A stretch of DNA of 33,399 bases from JADFRG01 sp048054495 (lineage in GTDB: Bacteria > Chloroflexota > Anaerolineae > Anaerolineales > E44-bin32): the NCBI GenBank assembly GCA_048054495.1, contig JBGMQN010000103.1, positions 1 through 33,399 on the forward strand, read 5' to 3'. The notes below the pieces were generated by a model, which was given only the letters and a program-made list of their open reading frames with translations, was not told the DNA's origin and ran no database searches. A program made the position numbers and the translations under genes. Shown here in pieces: positions 7,566 to 14,942 of this stretch. Numbering within the stretch: position 1 is the stretch's first letter; the number at the start of each line of letters is the position of its first letter.

Positions 7566-7591
7566 GCCCAGCCCTAGAACACGGGCTGGGC
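7562..7591 (-). terminator. Intrinsic terminator downstream of nrdJ
   Basis: GCCCAGCCC (7566-7574) and GGGCTGGGC (7583-7591) form a perfect 9-bp stem with an 8-nt loop. Read on the minus strand the stem is followed by TTTT, 59 bases after the nrdJ stop. On the plus strand, where cobA ends about 345 bases earlier, there is no U-run. Confidence 0.75.
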
Positions 7592-7649
7592 CCTAATTGC
7601 ACACCGACTCTCTAATTCCGAATTAGATTACCGCGGCGCGGTCACCCGC

Positions 7650-10121
7650 TCAGCATTCGCTGAACCCGCATGAATAGCACTTCCTGCAGCCCTCCTCGTT
7701 CACCATAGACGCCGCACCGCAGTCCGGGCAGAGATCCCCGATGATCATGGGAATCATTTCGGCTTCCGCGGCTTCGAACTGTTCCTCGGTTTCACCCAGG
7801 TAGTGCGCTAACCCTCGGGCCACGCCGTCCGGCAGCGACAACACACGTTCTGCTCCGAAGCCGGTAGGCCGACCCCCGCCAATGCCCGAAAGTTGGCGAA
7901 CCACTTCTGTCAAACGGTCGCGCGGCATCACCGGGGACGCCAAGCGCAGAATGTAGGAGATCAAGCGACCGATCGCTTCCGATACGGCCGCCGTTTCGGA
8001 CCCTGCCTTGGCAGTTGTGATGAAGACCTCGAATGGTTGGTCGCCGCCGTTTTGATTGATCGTGACAAACGCCTTTCCGACCGGTGTCTCCACGGTAAAC
8101 GTGGAGCCATCCAGGCGCTTCGGGCGCGGCTTCTTGCCCGGCATCCACATCTGGAGCTGCGACACGGGATCGCTGACCGCTGCGGCCGATTGCTTGTCGG
8201 CTGTGGATTTGGTCTCGAGCACCACCTTTTGGCGTGAGCCGGTGACATACACAGTTAAACCTCGACACCCCAACTCCCAGGCCTGTAAATAGACCTGTGC
8301 CACATCCTCGACGGTCGCGTCTTCGGGAAAGTTGCAGGTCTTGCTGAGGCTGTTGTCAACAAATGCCTGCATGGCGGCCTGCATGCGCACATGCTCCTCG
8401 GCCGCTATATCTTGCGAGACGACAAATGCGTGCCGAACGTGCTCGGGCACCTGCTCCACATCCTGGCACGTCCCCTCTTCCATCACCTGCTCGACAATTC
8501 GCTGCCGGGAAGCATCGTCCACGCCGGCCTCCACTAACGCTTGTTCAAACAGCGGACTGGTATAGGTCAGCTTTAGATCGGTCCCGTTGTCATCCACATG
8601 CCTGACATACGCCAGGGCAAAGACCGGCTCACATCCATAGCCCTCGCATCCCGCAACGGTGGCGATGGTTCCGGTGGGCGCGATGGTCGTCTGCGCCGCG
8701 TTTCGCACTCCATGACTCTCGATGCCGGTGACGATTTCCGTCCAATCGAGATCCGGCCGGCCAAAGTGACGCTGATAGGGAGAGAGCGCAGTCGGCGGCG
8801 ACCAGCGCAGATCCGCAGGATCGTAGATGCTCCCCTCGATGGCCTCGAACGGGCCGCGGGTGCGCGCAAGATCGATGCTGGTCTTCATCGCGTGGAAGCG
8901 CACAAATTCCATCACCTGGGCCGCGAATTCCTGAGCTTCCTCCGACCCGTAGCGGACGCCGACGTTGTACATCAGGTCCCCCAGCCCCATGAATCCGAGG
9001 CCGATGCGTCGAGCCCGATTGGCCGCCTCGCGAAGCTGCGGCACGGCTGGCACATAGGCGTTGGCGCTGACCACGTCGTCCAGGAAGCGCGTGCTGAGAA
9101 CGATGCTCTGCTCGAGCTTGTCCCAATCCACCGCACCACTCGGTCCACAGTGCTGCGCCAGATTGATGGACCCCAGGCAACAGTTCTCATAGGGTCCCAG
9201 CCACTGCTCACCGCAGGGATTCGTCGCTTCCAGTTCGTAAAGGTGAGGCACCGGATTGTTCCGGTTGGCGGAGTCGAGGAATAGGATGCCCGGTTCGCCA
9301 TTGTGATGGGCATGCTTTACCATCATGTCGAAAATCTCGCGCGCCGGCACGGTCTCGACCGTCTCGCCAGAATGCGGAGCGATCAATTCATAGGTCGAAT
9401 CGTCCCGCACGGCCTCCATAAACGCATCTGTCACGCCAACCGAGATGTTGAAGTTCGTGATCTGGTTCTCGTCGACTTTGCAGGTGATGAAGTCGCGTAT
9501 GTCGGGATGGTCGACGCGCAGGACGGCCATGTTTGCCCCTCGACGAGTCCCACCCTGGGCGATTTCTCCAAAGGCCTTGTCGTACACGCGCAGGAATCCG
9601 ACCGGGCCGGTGGCCATCCCAGCCGACGATCTGACCAGCGATCCCTTGTGGCGCAGTCCGCTGAATGAGAATCCGTTGCCCCCGCCCGTCTGCTGGATGA
9701 GGGCCGCATCGCGCAAGGTCTGGAAGATTCCAGAACTATCGCGCCCCATGTCGTCGGAGATTGGAAGCACAAAACACGCGGCAAGCTGACCCAGCGGCGT
9801 TCCGGCCCCGGTAAAGGTCGGTGAATTGGGGAAGAAGCGTTTGGAAACCAGGAGCTCGTAGAACTGCCGCGCCATCGCCATCTGATCCCCGTCGAACTCA
9901 ACCTCCGGCGCAGCGATATGGTAGGCAACGCGCCAGAACATCTCGTCCACCGACTCTCCGGGCTCACCATCCGGATGGCGCCGCACGTAACGCTTCATTA
10001 AAACCGTGCGCGCGTTGTCGGCTAACTCAACCGTCGGAAGTTCATCGGGGAGTGTGGGGGTTGGCGCGAGTCGAAGATCTTCCGTCCGTACCCGCACCTC
10101 AGGATCCGAGGTTTCCAGCAC
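7650..10121 (-). CDS. nrdJ: Class II (adenosylcobalamin-dependent) ribonucleotide reductase
   Basis: Reduces ribonucleotides to deoxyribonucleotides using a radical generated from adenosylcobalamin, so it works with or without oxygen. The 823-aa protein has FFPNSPTFTGAGTPLGQLAA near the N-terminus (with the cysteine of LAACFVLP), the active-site NPCGEQ block (in EATNPCGEQWLGPYENCCLG), RARRIGLGFMGLGDLMYNVG, AAQTTIAPTGTIATVAGCEG and CNFPEDAT. A tail with MIIGDLCPDCGAASM and CRKCYSCGFSEC is the zinc-finger-like C-terminus typical of this class, which carries the re-reducing cysteines. There is no ATP-cone at the N-terminus. Start: GTG at 10121 preceded by GGAGGAGGAA. nrdR lies 143 nt upstream in the same direction. 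Confidence 0.97.
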   Translation of the reverse strand: MLETSDPEVRVRTEDLRLAPTPTLPDELPTVELADNARTVLMKRYVRRHPDGEPGESVDEMFWRVAYHIAAPEVEFDGDQMAMARQFYELLVSKRFFPNSPTFTGAGTPLGQLAACFVLPISDDMGRDSSGIFQTLRDAALIQQTGGGNGFSFSGLRHKGSLVRSSAGMATGPVGFLRVYDKAFGEIAQGGTRRGANMAVLRVDHPDIRDFITCKVDENQITNFNISVGVTDAFMEAVRDDSTYELIAPHSGETVETVPAREIFDMMVKHAHHNGEPGILFLDSANRNNPVPHLYELEATNPCGEQWLGPYENCCLGSINLAQHCGPSGAVDWDKLEQSIVLSTRFLDDVVSANAYVPAVPQLREAANRARRIGLGFMGLGDLMYNVGVRYGSEEAQEFAAQVMEFVRFHAMKTSIDLARTRGPFEAIEGSIYDPADLRWSPPTALSPYQRHFGRPDLDWTEIVTGIESHGVRNAAQTTIAPTGTIATVAGCEGYGCEPVFALAYVRHVDDNGTDLKLTYTSPLFEQALVEAGVDDASRQRIVEQVMEEGTCQDVEQVPEHVRHAFVVSQDIAAEEHVRMQAAMQAFVDNSLSKTCNFPEDATVEDVAQVYLQAWELGCRGLTVYVTGSRQKVVLETKSTADKQSAAAVSDPVSQLQMWMPGKKPRPKRLDGSTFTVETPVGKAFVTINQNGGDQPFEVFITTAKAGSETAAVSEAIGRLISYILRLASPVMPRDRLTEVVRQLSGIGGGRPTGFGAERVLSLPDGVARGLAHYLGETEEQFEAAEAEMIPMIIGDLCPDCGAASMVNEEGCRKCYSCGFSEC

Positions 10122-10201
10122 TGCTTCCTCCTCCGGGCGCCTTCCCTCTCCTCCAGTAGAGAAGATCAGATGATCCTGCGCGGGCCGGAGACTGCTGTCC
10201 C

Positions 10202-10246
10202 CGCGGCGTATGCCGCGCCTGAACTCTCGCGGCCGGATCGGCCGCG
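10202..10246 (-). other. Two tandem GC hairpins between nrdR and nrdJ
   Basis: CGCGGC-GTAT-GCCGCG (10202-10217) and CGCGGCCG-GAT-CGGCCGCG (10228-10246) are perfect stems of 6 and 8 bp within the 143-nt spacer. Neither is followed by a U-run on the minus strand, so they may serve RNA processing or attenuation between the regulator and the reductase rather than full termination. Confidence 0.45.
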
Positions 10247-10264
10247 GCCCTGTGCAAATTGAGA

Positions 10265-10714
10265 TTAAGCTTCCAGGAGTTGGTCGATCTCGTTCCGAAT
10301 GGCCTGCAGATCATCCAAGCCCAGATACACGATCGCGTAACGAATATATGCGATGTGGTCGAGCTCTTTCAGTCCGTTGATGACCAGGTCCCCCACCACT
10401 CGGGCCTCGATCTCCGGCTTTCCCAGCGATTGCAACCTAGATTCTACTTCCCCAACCAGCCTATCGATGTCTGTCGCCGAAACCGGCCGCTTCGCGCATG
10501 CTATCCTGACCCCTTGAGCCAGCTTCTCACGATCGAACGCCTCACGGCTGTTATCTGCCTTAATCAGCAGCGGAGCCGTCAGGATGGCCCGCTCGTAAGT
10601 GCTATACCGCTCGCCGCAGACCTTACAAACCCTCCGCCTCCGCACGCCCCCCTTGGCATCGTGAGTGGTATCGATCACTCTGGTACTGGTGCCTTGGCAA
10701 TACGGGCATTGCAT
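10265..10714 (-). CDS. nrdR: Transcriptional repressor NrdR
   Basis: Nucleotide-sensing repressor of ribonucleotide reductase genes; senses ATP/dATP through an ATP-cone. The 149-aa protein starts with MQCPYCQG and has CKVCGERYSTYE, giving a zinc ribbon with C3, C6 and a CxxC near residues 31-34. The ATP-cone follows from about residue 48 (LIKADNSREAFDREKLAQGV through IRYAIVYLGLDD). The open frame extends upstream to 10819 but the family always begins at M-x-CPxC, so ATG 10714 is chosen. The adjacent nrdJ is the obvious target; no clear pair of NrdR boxes was recognised upstream of either gene. Confidence 0.96.
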   Translation of the reverse strand: MQCPYCQGTSTRVIDTTHDAKGGVRRRRVCKVCGERYSTYERAILTAPLLIKADNSREAFDREKLAQGVRIACAKRPVSATDIDRLVGEVESRLQSLGKPEIEARVVGDLVINGLKELDHIAYIRYAIVYLGLDDLQAIRNEIDQLLEA

Positions 10715-10803
10715 TGGCTGAGTCCCCGCCCCGAACACTTGTTTGGCGCCAGATCTTCTGTACACCCCCCTGCTGACCCAAAGATGTTCCGAATGGGGCC
10801 GAA

Positions 10804-10832
10804 ATTGTAGCACGGTCAAAAACGCGCGCCAA
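10804..10832 (-). promoter_or_regulatory. Sigma-70-type promoter for nrdR
   Basis: On the minus strand TTGGCG (10832-10827), a 17-bp spacer and TACAAT (10809-10804) form a good promoter. Transcription would start near 10797, leaving a leader of about 80 nt before the nrdR ATG. Confidence 0.6.
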
Positions 10833-10947
10833 CTCCCGGGGGGTGATTCGACCTTAAAGTTTCTGGTACCTCAGTACTGGAATGCACAAGGCTGCACTCA
10901 AGGGAACCTCGATCGAGTACGATCGACCGATCTTTGGAGGAGATGAA

Positions 10948-11169
10948 ATGAATAGCGGGCGCTCCCAGCTGTGCTGGGACAAGCCCATTGATGCGAGCCT
11001 TGCCAGATATTCGCCGAAACGGTTGAGGGCTTTGGGAAATATAACGGGTGCCCCTAGCTCCGCTAGGACAGGTCAGTTGAGGCGCTCGTCCCTAGAGTTG
11101 CGGCGGCCAGTTGGAGCTGTCAGGGAAAGTGTACGGGTGCCGGGAGGAGGGTCCGGCACCCGCTACTAA
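10948..11169 (+). CDS. Possible small basic protein, doubtful
   Basis: An ATG at 10948 is preceded by a strong ribosome site (GGAGGAG, 5 nt spacing) and opens a 73-codon frame rich in Arg, Ser and Gly that stops at 11169. It has no recognisable domain, and the second half of the frame runs over a strong hairpin (11134-11162), which argues for structured RNA or chance. It lies between divergent/convergent neighbours: nrdR is transcribed away to the left, and ftsZ ends to the right on the opposite strand. Confidence 0.25.
   Translation: MNSGRSQLCWDKPIDASLARYSPKRLRALGNITGAPSSARTGQLRRSSLELRRPVGAVRESVRVPGGGSGTRY
11134..11162. terminator. Strong 10-bp hairpin, candidate terminator downstream of ftsZ
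   Basis: CGGGTGCCGG (11134-11143) pairs perfectly with CCGGCACCCG (11153-11162) around a 9-nt loop. It lies 160 nt beyond the ftsZ stop. Neither strand has a clean U-run after it, so it could end the division operon in a factor-assisted way or belong to a structured RNA. A second small hairpin CCTAGC-TCC-GCTAGG lies upstream near 11053-11067. Confidence 0.45.
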
Positions 11170-11321
11170 TGGGGTCCCCCGTACGGCCTCGGACCCAGAG
11201 AGGCTCGGAGCAGATTCCGCGAGCGGCTGGTAGATTTCCAGGCAAGGCTATTATGGATCGATCGCGGCCAATTCCCTTCTTCAGAGTTCTGGGAACGTCG
11301 GCCTCGAGCGGCCCGCCCGCC

Positions 11322-12533
11322 TCAACGACGCCGCAGGAAGGCTGGGATGTCCAGGTCGTTGACGTCGATGGCCTGCGGCATAAAGTCGTCCACCGGTATC
11401 CCGATCTCCAACTGNNNNNNNNNNNNNNNNNNNNNNNNNNNNNNNNNNNNNNNNNNNNNNNNNNNNNNNNNNNNNNNNNNNNNNNNNNNNNNNNNNNNNN
11501 NNNNNNNNNNNNNNGCCTGCTCCTGGGCCGCGGCGGCCTGAGTCAAGCGTCGTATGCGTGCCGAAGCTCGCTTTGGCCCGCCCGAGCGCTCGAACCCGGT
11601 GGCGATTACGGTCACCCTTAGATCCTCGCCTATAGTCGGATCGATCACCGCGCCGAAGATCAGGTTTACGTCTGGATGCGCGGTTTCCTTGATTATGGCT
11701 GCCGCCTGATTCACCTCAAACAAGCTCAGATCGGAGCCACCGGTAACGTTAAACAGAATGCCGCGCGCCCCATCGATCGTGATATCGAGCAGGTGGCTGG
11801 AAATGGCCTGTTCTGCCGCCACTCGAGCACGATCCTCGCCCGAAGCGCGACCCACCGCCATCAGCGCCGCGCCACCCTCGGCCATGATCGTGCGCACATC
11901 GGCGAAATCAAGGTTGATCAGGCCAGGGATGGTGATCAGCTCACTGATGCCCTGGATACCCTGGCGCAGCACGTCGTCAGCGAGCTTGAACGAATCCTGC
12001 AGGCTGGCGCGTTTGTCTGCGATCTGGATCAGCCGGTCGTTCGGGATCACGATCAGGGTATCGACATGCTCCTTCAGTTCGTTGATGCCGGCCTCTGCAG
12101 CCTGCATGCGCTTAGCGCCTTCAAATGTGAAGGGGCGCGTGACCACGCCGATGGATAGCGCGCCGATTTCCTTCGCGATCTGGGAAATCACGGGCGCGGC
12201 GCCCGTTCCCGTCCCGCCGCCGATGCCGGCTGCGATAAACACCATATCGGAGCCCTTGAGGACTTCGTACACATCCTCCGCCGACTCCTCGGCTGCCTTC
12301 TGACCGACCTCCGGGTCGCCTCCGGCTCCTAAGCCACGCGTGAGCTTGTCGCCAATGCGGACCCGGGTCGGCGCGTTGGAGAGCAGGAGCGCCTGGGCAT
12401 CGGTGTTGATGGCCACGAATTCGATGCCGGCTAGGCCCTCCTCCATCATGCGGTTGACGGCATTGCTGCCGCCCCCGCCGATCCCAACCACCTTTATTCG
12501 TGCAAAAGACTCGATCTGTGGTGCTGGTTGCAT
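11322..12533 (-). CDS. ftsZ: Cell-division GTPase FtsZ, interrupted by an assembly gap
   Basis: Tubulin-like GTPase that forms the cytokinetic ring. The N-terminal GTPase domain is complete: VVGIGGGGSNAVNRM, the tubulin signature GGGTGTG at about 105-111, RPFTFEGAKRM, and the T7 synergy region LINLDFADVRTIMAEGGAA. The globular part ends at about ATGFERSGGP. A run of 100 N (11415-11514) then hides most of the variable linker. After the gap the conserved C-terminal peptide DIPAFLRRR, which binds FtsA and other partners, is intact and in frame if the gap is 100 nt modulo 3. Start: ATG with GAGGAGGA about 5 nt upstream, 40 nt after the ftsA stop. True protein length cannot be given. Confidence 0.97.
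   Translation of the reverse strand: MQPAPQIESFARIKVVGIGGGGSNAVNRMMEEGLAGIEFVAINTDAQALLLSNAPTRVRIGDKLTRGLGAGGDPEVGQKAAEESAEDVYEVLKGSDMVFIAAGIGGGTGTGAAPVISQIAKEIGALSIGVVTRPFTFEGAKRMQAAEAGINELKEHVDTLIVIPNDRLIQIADKRASLQDSFKLADDVLRQGIQGISELITIPGLINLDFADVRTIMAEGGAALMAVGRASGEDRARVAAEQAISSHLLDITIDGARGILFNVTGGSDLSLFEVNQAAAIIKETAHPDVNLIFGAVIDPTIGEDLRVTVIATGFERSGGPKRASARIRRLTQAAAAQEQXXXXXXXXXXXXXXXXXXXXXXXXXXXXXXXXXXQLEIGIPVDDFMPQAIDVNDLDIPAFLRRR
11415..11514. other. Assembly gap of 100 N inside ftsZ
   Basis: A run of exactly 100 undetermined bases in the FtsZ linker region, probably a fixed-size scaffold placeholder. Confidence 0.98.
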
Positions 12534-12573
12534 GTTGTCCTCCTCTATCTTCCTCGGTTTCCGATATCGGGCC

Positions 12574-13821
12574 TTAGCCCGGAAGCAAACGTTTTAGTAA
12601 TCCGGCCGCTCGTCCCAGATCGAATCGCGGCCAGGCCATGGACCGATGGTCCAGAATGACATCTTCTTCCTGGAGCCGGCCCCAATGCAGCAATCCGACG
12701 CTGGCCGAGTAAGCGGGATCGCCCAGCTTGTCTACCAGCCCGCGCAGCTTGTCTGGCTGTGCGGAGCGGACCGGCAGCTGCAGCACATCGGCCGCCACAA
12801 GATCGAGGCCGCGCAACTGGCTTGCACCACCGGTCAATATCAGGCCGGCCGGAAGCAGCGCATCGTAGCCGGAGCGTTTGATCTCCTGGCGCACCAGCGC
12901 AAAGATTTCCTCTGCCCGCGGCTCCAGGATCCCGGCAAGATCCGCGATCCGTACCTGAACGTTGCTGCCCTGCCCGAAGGGCTTCATCGTCACCAGCTGG
13001 TCGTGGTCAGCCATCATGGGCCGGCAGGTACCATGCTGGATCTTGATGCTTTCGGCAGTCTCCTGAGGCAGGTGCAGGCCCTGCGCAATGTCGCTCGTCA
13101 TATGATCGCCGCCGACCGGAATGGCGGCCGTATGCCAGGAGGCCCCTTCGATGTAGACCGCGATGTCGCAAGTTCCGCCGCCGATGTCGCAGACAACGGC
13201 GCCCATCTCTCGCTCGGTCTCTGAGAGCACGAGTTCACCCGCGGCAAGCGAGGAAAGCACGAACCCATCGATGACAATGCCAGCCGCCTCCGCTGCTTTC
13301 TCCAGATTGCGAAGCGAGGTCTGATTGGCGGTCACAATGTGGGCTTCGACTTCCAGCCGGTAGCCGTACATGCCGATGGCAGAACGAATTCCATCCTGAC
13401 CGTCCACGACGAATCCGCGCGGGACGACGTGCACAAGCTCTCGGTTGAATGGGATCGGCACCGAACGCGCGGCGTCCAGCGCCCGGGCCACGTCATCGTA
13501 GCCGATGGTGCGACCGGTCACGCCGGCCATGCCGCGGCTGTTCATAGATTCGATCTGGTTGCCCGATAGGCTGACCAGTGCAGAGGTGATCTCGAATCCG
13601 GAGGTACGCTCGGCCTTGTCTTTGGCGAGTGTGATCGCCTTGCTGAGCGCTTCCAGGTTCACCACTCCGCCCTTACGCATGCCCATCGAGGGCACGATAC
13701 CTACGCCGATCACGCGCAGTCGGTTCTGCGGATCCAGGTGGCCGACCAGCATGCAGACCTTCGTGGTTCCGATGTCCAGGCCAACAAAAACGGTTTCTTC
13801 GGGTCCGATGAGAGTAGCCAC
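12574..13821 (-). CDS. ftsA: Cell-division protein FtsA
   Basis: Actin-like ATPase that anchors FtsZ to the membrane. The 415-aa protein has the phosphate-1 motif VFVGLDIGTTKVCMLVG near the N-terminus, the SHS2/1C region (about 85-165, including VHVVPRGFVVDGQDGI), the phosphate-2 motif VVCDIGGGTCDIAVY and the adenosine motif LILTGGASQLRGL. It ends in a short amphipathic helix AAGLLKRLLPG, the membrane-targeting sequence of the family. Start is GTG at 13821, 3 nt after the ftsQ stop, and ftsZ follows after 40 nt, so all three are in one transcript. Confidence 0.97.
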   Translation of the reverse strand: MATLIGPEETVFVGLDIGTTKVCMLVGHLDPQNRLRVIGVGIVPSMGMRKGGVVNLEALSKAITLAKDKAERTSGFEITSALVSLSGNQIESMNSRGMAGVTGRTIGYDDVARALDAARSVPIPFNRELVHVVPRGFVVDGQDGIRSAIGMYGYRLEVEAHIVTANQTSLRNLEKAAEAAGIVIDGFVLSSLAAGELVLSETEREMGAVVCDIGGGTCDIAVYIEGASWHTAAIPVGGDHMTSDIAQGLHLPQETAESIKIQHGTCRPMMADHDQLVTMKPFGQGSNVQVRIADLAGILEPRAEEIFALVRQEIKRSGYDALLPAGLILTGGASQLRGLDLVAADVLQLPVRSAQPDKLRGLVDKLGDPAYSASVGLLHWGRLQEEDVILDHRSMAWPRFDLGRAAGLLKRLLPG

Positions 13822-13824
13822 GGG

Positions 13825-14787
13825 TTACCTCGTCAACTTGTAGTAGGGTGAGGCCGGGTCCTCGACGCTCACCTCGACTGCGTTCAGGCCCTGCTCCACG
13901 AGGGACAGGGCGATGGCCTCATACACCGCCACCTTTGTATCCATGTCGCCGCCCTGGCCGAAGAGCACATTCCAGCCGCGCGGATCGTCGAATCCAAAGC
14001 CGTGGTCCGCGCTATAGGTCAGATCCGTCGCGTATGGCAGCTGCTCGCTCAGCGTCACCGCGCTCCAGAGCAGCTCAGGGTCGATGGCAGGCACCAACGC
14101 ATCCTGGCTGATCTCCAACACCGGTTCCAGAGAGGTCACCTCGACCATGGCCTTGTAGGGCTGACGCTGGATAAATGCCACGCCGGAGGCGCTGAGCCAC
14201 CAGGTCTTGCCGCCATCATGCCATTCGACAATCGGTCGTCTCTCTTCCACCGTAATCGTCACCTTGTTTCCGGGCCACTGAAGTCGGACCTCCGCTGCGT
14301 CGATCTCCGGATAGGAGACCAGGCGCTGCGTTGCGGCCTGGGGATCCAAGGCAAAGATATGGCTGCCGTTCAGTCGAGCGATCGACTCAATCTGCGCCTC
14401 ACTCAGCAAGCCGGCGCCTTCAACCGTCACATCATTGATCCGAAATTCCTCGCTGATCCAGGCTCTACGTGCGGTCAGCAGCCACGCCAGCAGCAACAGC
14501 AGAGTCAAGGTGCGCCGCCCGATGCCGAGCCTCGGAAGCGCAGGAATACTGATCTCCGCTCCGAGCTCGTCGGGCAATGGAATCGTGTAGGTGCGCCGTC
14601 TCCGCACCGGGGCCCCCAATGCCTGCGCAGCCTCCCGCCCGATCGGGTAAGTCAAGGGAATGCGCGTGGAAGCACTGCGGCGAGGGGAACGTCGAGCGGT
14701 GCGAGATCGCCTGCGCGCGCGCCTCGGCGACCCGCCCGAGAAGCGGCCCAGGATCGAAAGGCGCGGTCGCCGAACTGCCAGGCTCAT
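13825..14787 (-). CDS. ftsQ: Cell-division protein FtsQ/DivIB with long basic N-terminus
   Basis: Bitopic septal protein linking early and late divisome parts. The 320-aa chain has about 90 residues of very Arg-rich cytoplasmic sequence, one membrane helix (RRTLTLLLLLAWLLTARRAW, about 91-108), a POTRA domain (INDVTVEGAGLLSEAQIESI onward) and the FtsQ beta domain with EIDAAEVRLQWPGNKVTI and VEERRPIVEW. The N-terminus is longer and more basic than in E. coli. TAA directly precedes the ATG in frame, so no upstream extension is possible. The first codons (MSLAVRRPR) are repeated in degenerate form twice upstream. The stop is 3 nt before ftsA. Confidence 0.93.
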   Translation of the reverse strand: MSLAVRRPRLSILGRFSGGSPRRARRRSRTARRSPRRSASTRIPLTYPIGREAAQALGAPVRRRRTYTIPLPDELGAEISIPALPRLGIGRRTLTLLLLLAWLLTARRAWISEEFRINDVTVEGAGLLSEAQIESIARLNGSHIFALDPQAATQRLVSYPEIDAAEVRLQWPGNKVTITVEERRPIVEWHDGGKTWWLSASGVAFIQRQPYKAMVEVTSLEPVLEISQDALVPAIDPELLWSAVTLSEQLPYATDLTYSADHGFGFDDPRGWNVLFGQGGDMDTKVAVYEAIALSLVEQGLNAVEVSVEDPASPYYKLTR

Positions 14788-14942
14788 TTACGCGACTCCC
14801 TCACATGGTGCAAATCGTCCGATCGAGAACCGACCCCGCGCGAGCGTCGGATCTCCAGGCTCATTTGCACGGCTCCCTGATGGCGCAGAGCGTCCATACG
14901 AAAACCCATCCTGCTCGATCGTCGGATCTCCGAACTCATCTA
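14765..14942 (-). repeat. Degenerate triplicate of the ddl/ftsQ junction
   Basis: Three imperfect direct repeats of 75-77 bp. On the minus strand ATG-AGx at 14939, 14864 and 14787 each start a block; the first two share GGAGATCCGACG soon after the ATG and TCGGxxGGAC-like internal parts, the third is the real ftsQ start (more diverged). Each ATG is preceded by a block resembling the last codons of ddl (for example GCACCATGTGAGGGAG compared with GCACTTATGAGGGGG). So the segment 'end of ddl plus start of ftsQ' appears to have been tandemly copied twice. Confidence 0.75.
14784..14939 (-). CDS. 51-codon ORF filling the ddl-ftsQ gap, made of duplicated junction sequence
   Basis: The ATG (14939-14937) begins directly after the ddl TAG, and its TGA (14786-14784) overlaps the ftsQ ATG, so the frame fits the spacer exactly, as in the other coupled junctions of this operon. 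The peptide is basic and internally repeated: MSSEIRRSSR, then a stretch DALRHQGAVQ resembling the ddl tail, then MSLEIRRSRG. It arose by duplication; it may be kept simply to carry ribosomes through to ftsQ. No membrane helix or known domain. Confidence 0.45.
   Translation of the reverse strand: MSSEIRRSSRMGFRMDALRHQGAVQMSLEIRRSRGVGSRSDDLHHVRESRK

Noticed and set aside
7221..7649. Possible transposase remnant beside the 16-bp repeats
   Set aside because: No frame in this spacer shows transposase motifs, and no terminal inverted repeats were found.
10715..11321. Cobalamin riboswitch near the B12-dependent reductase
   Set aside because: I looked for the conserved B12-box pattern on both strands here and in the nrdJ leader and did not find it.
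14002..14880. Plus-strand 292-codon open frame
   Set aside because: Antisense shadow of ftsQ and the junction repeat; no domain or ribosome site.
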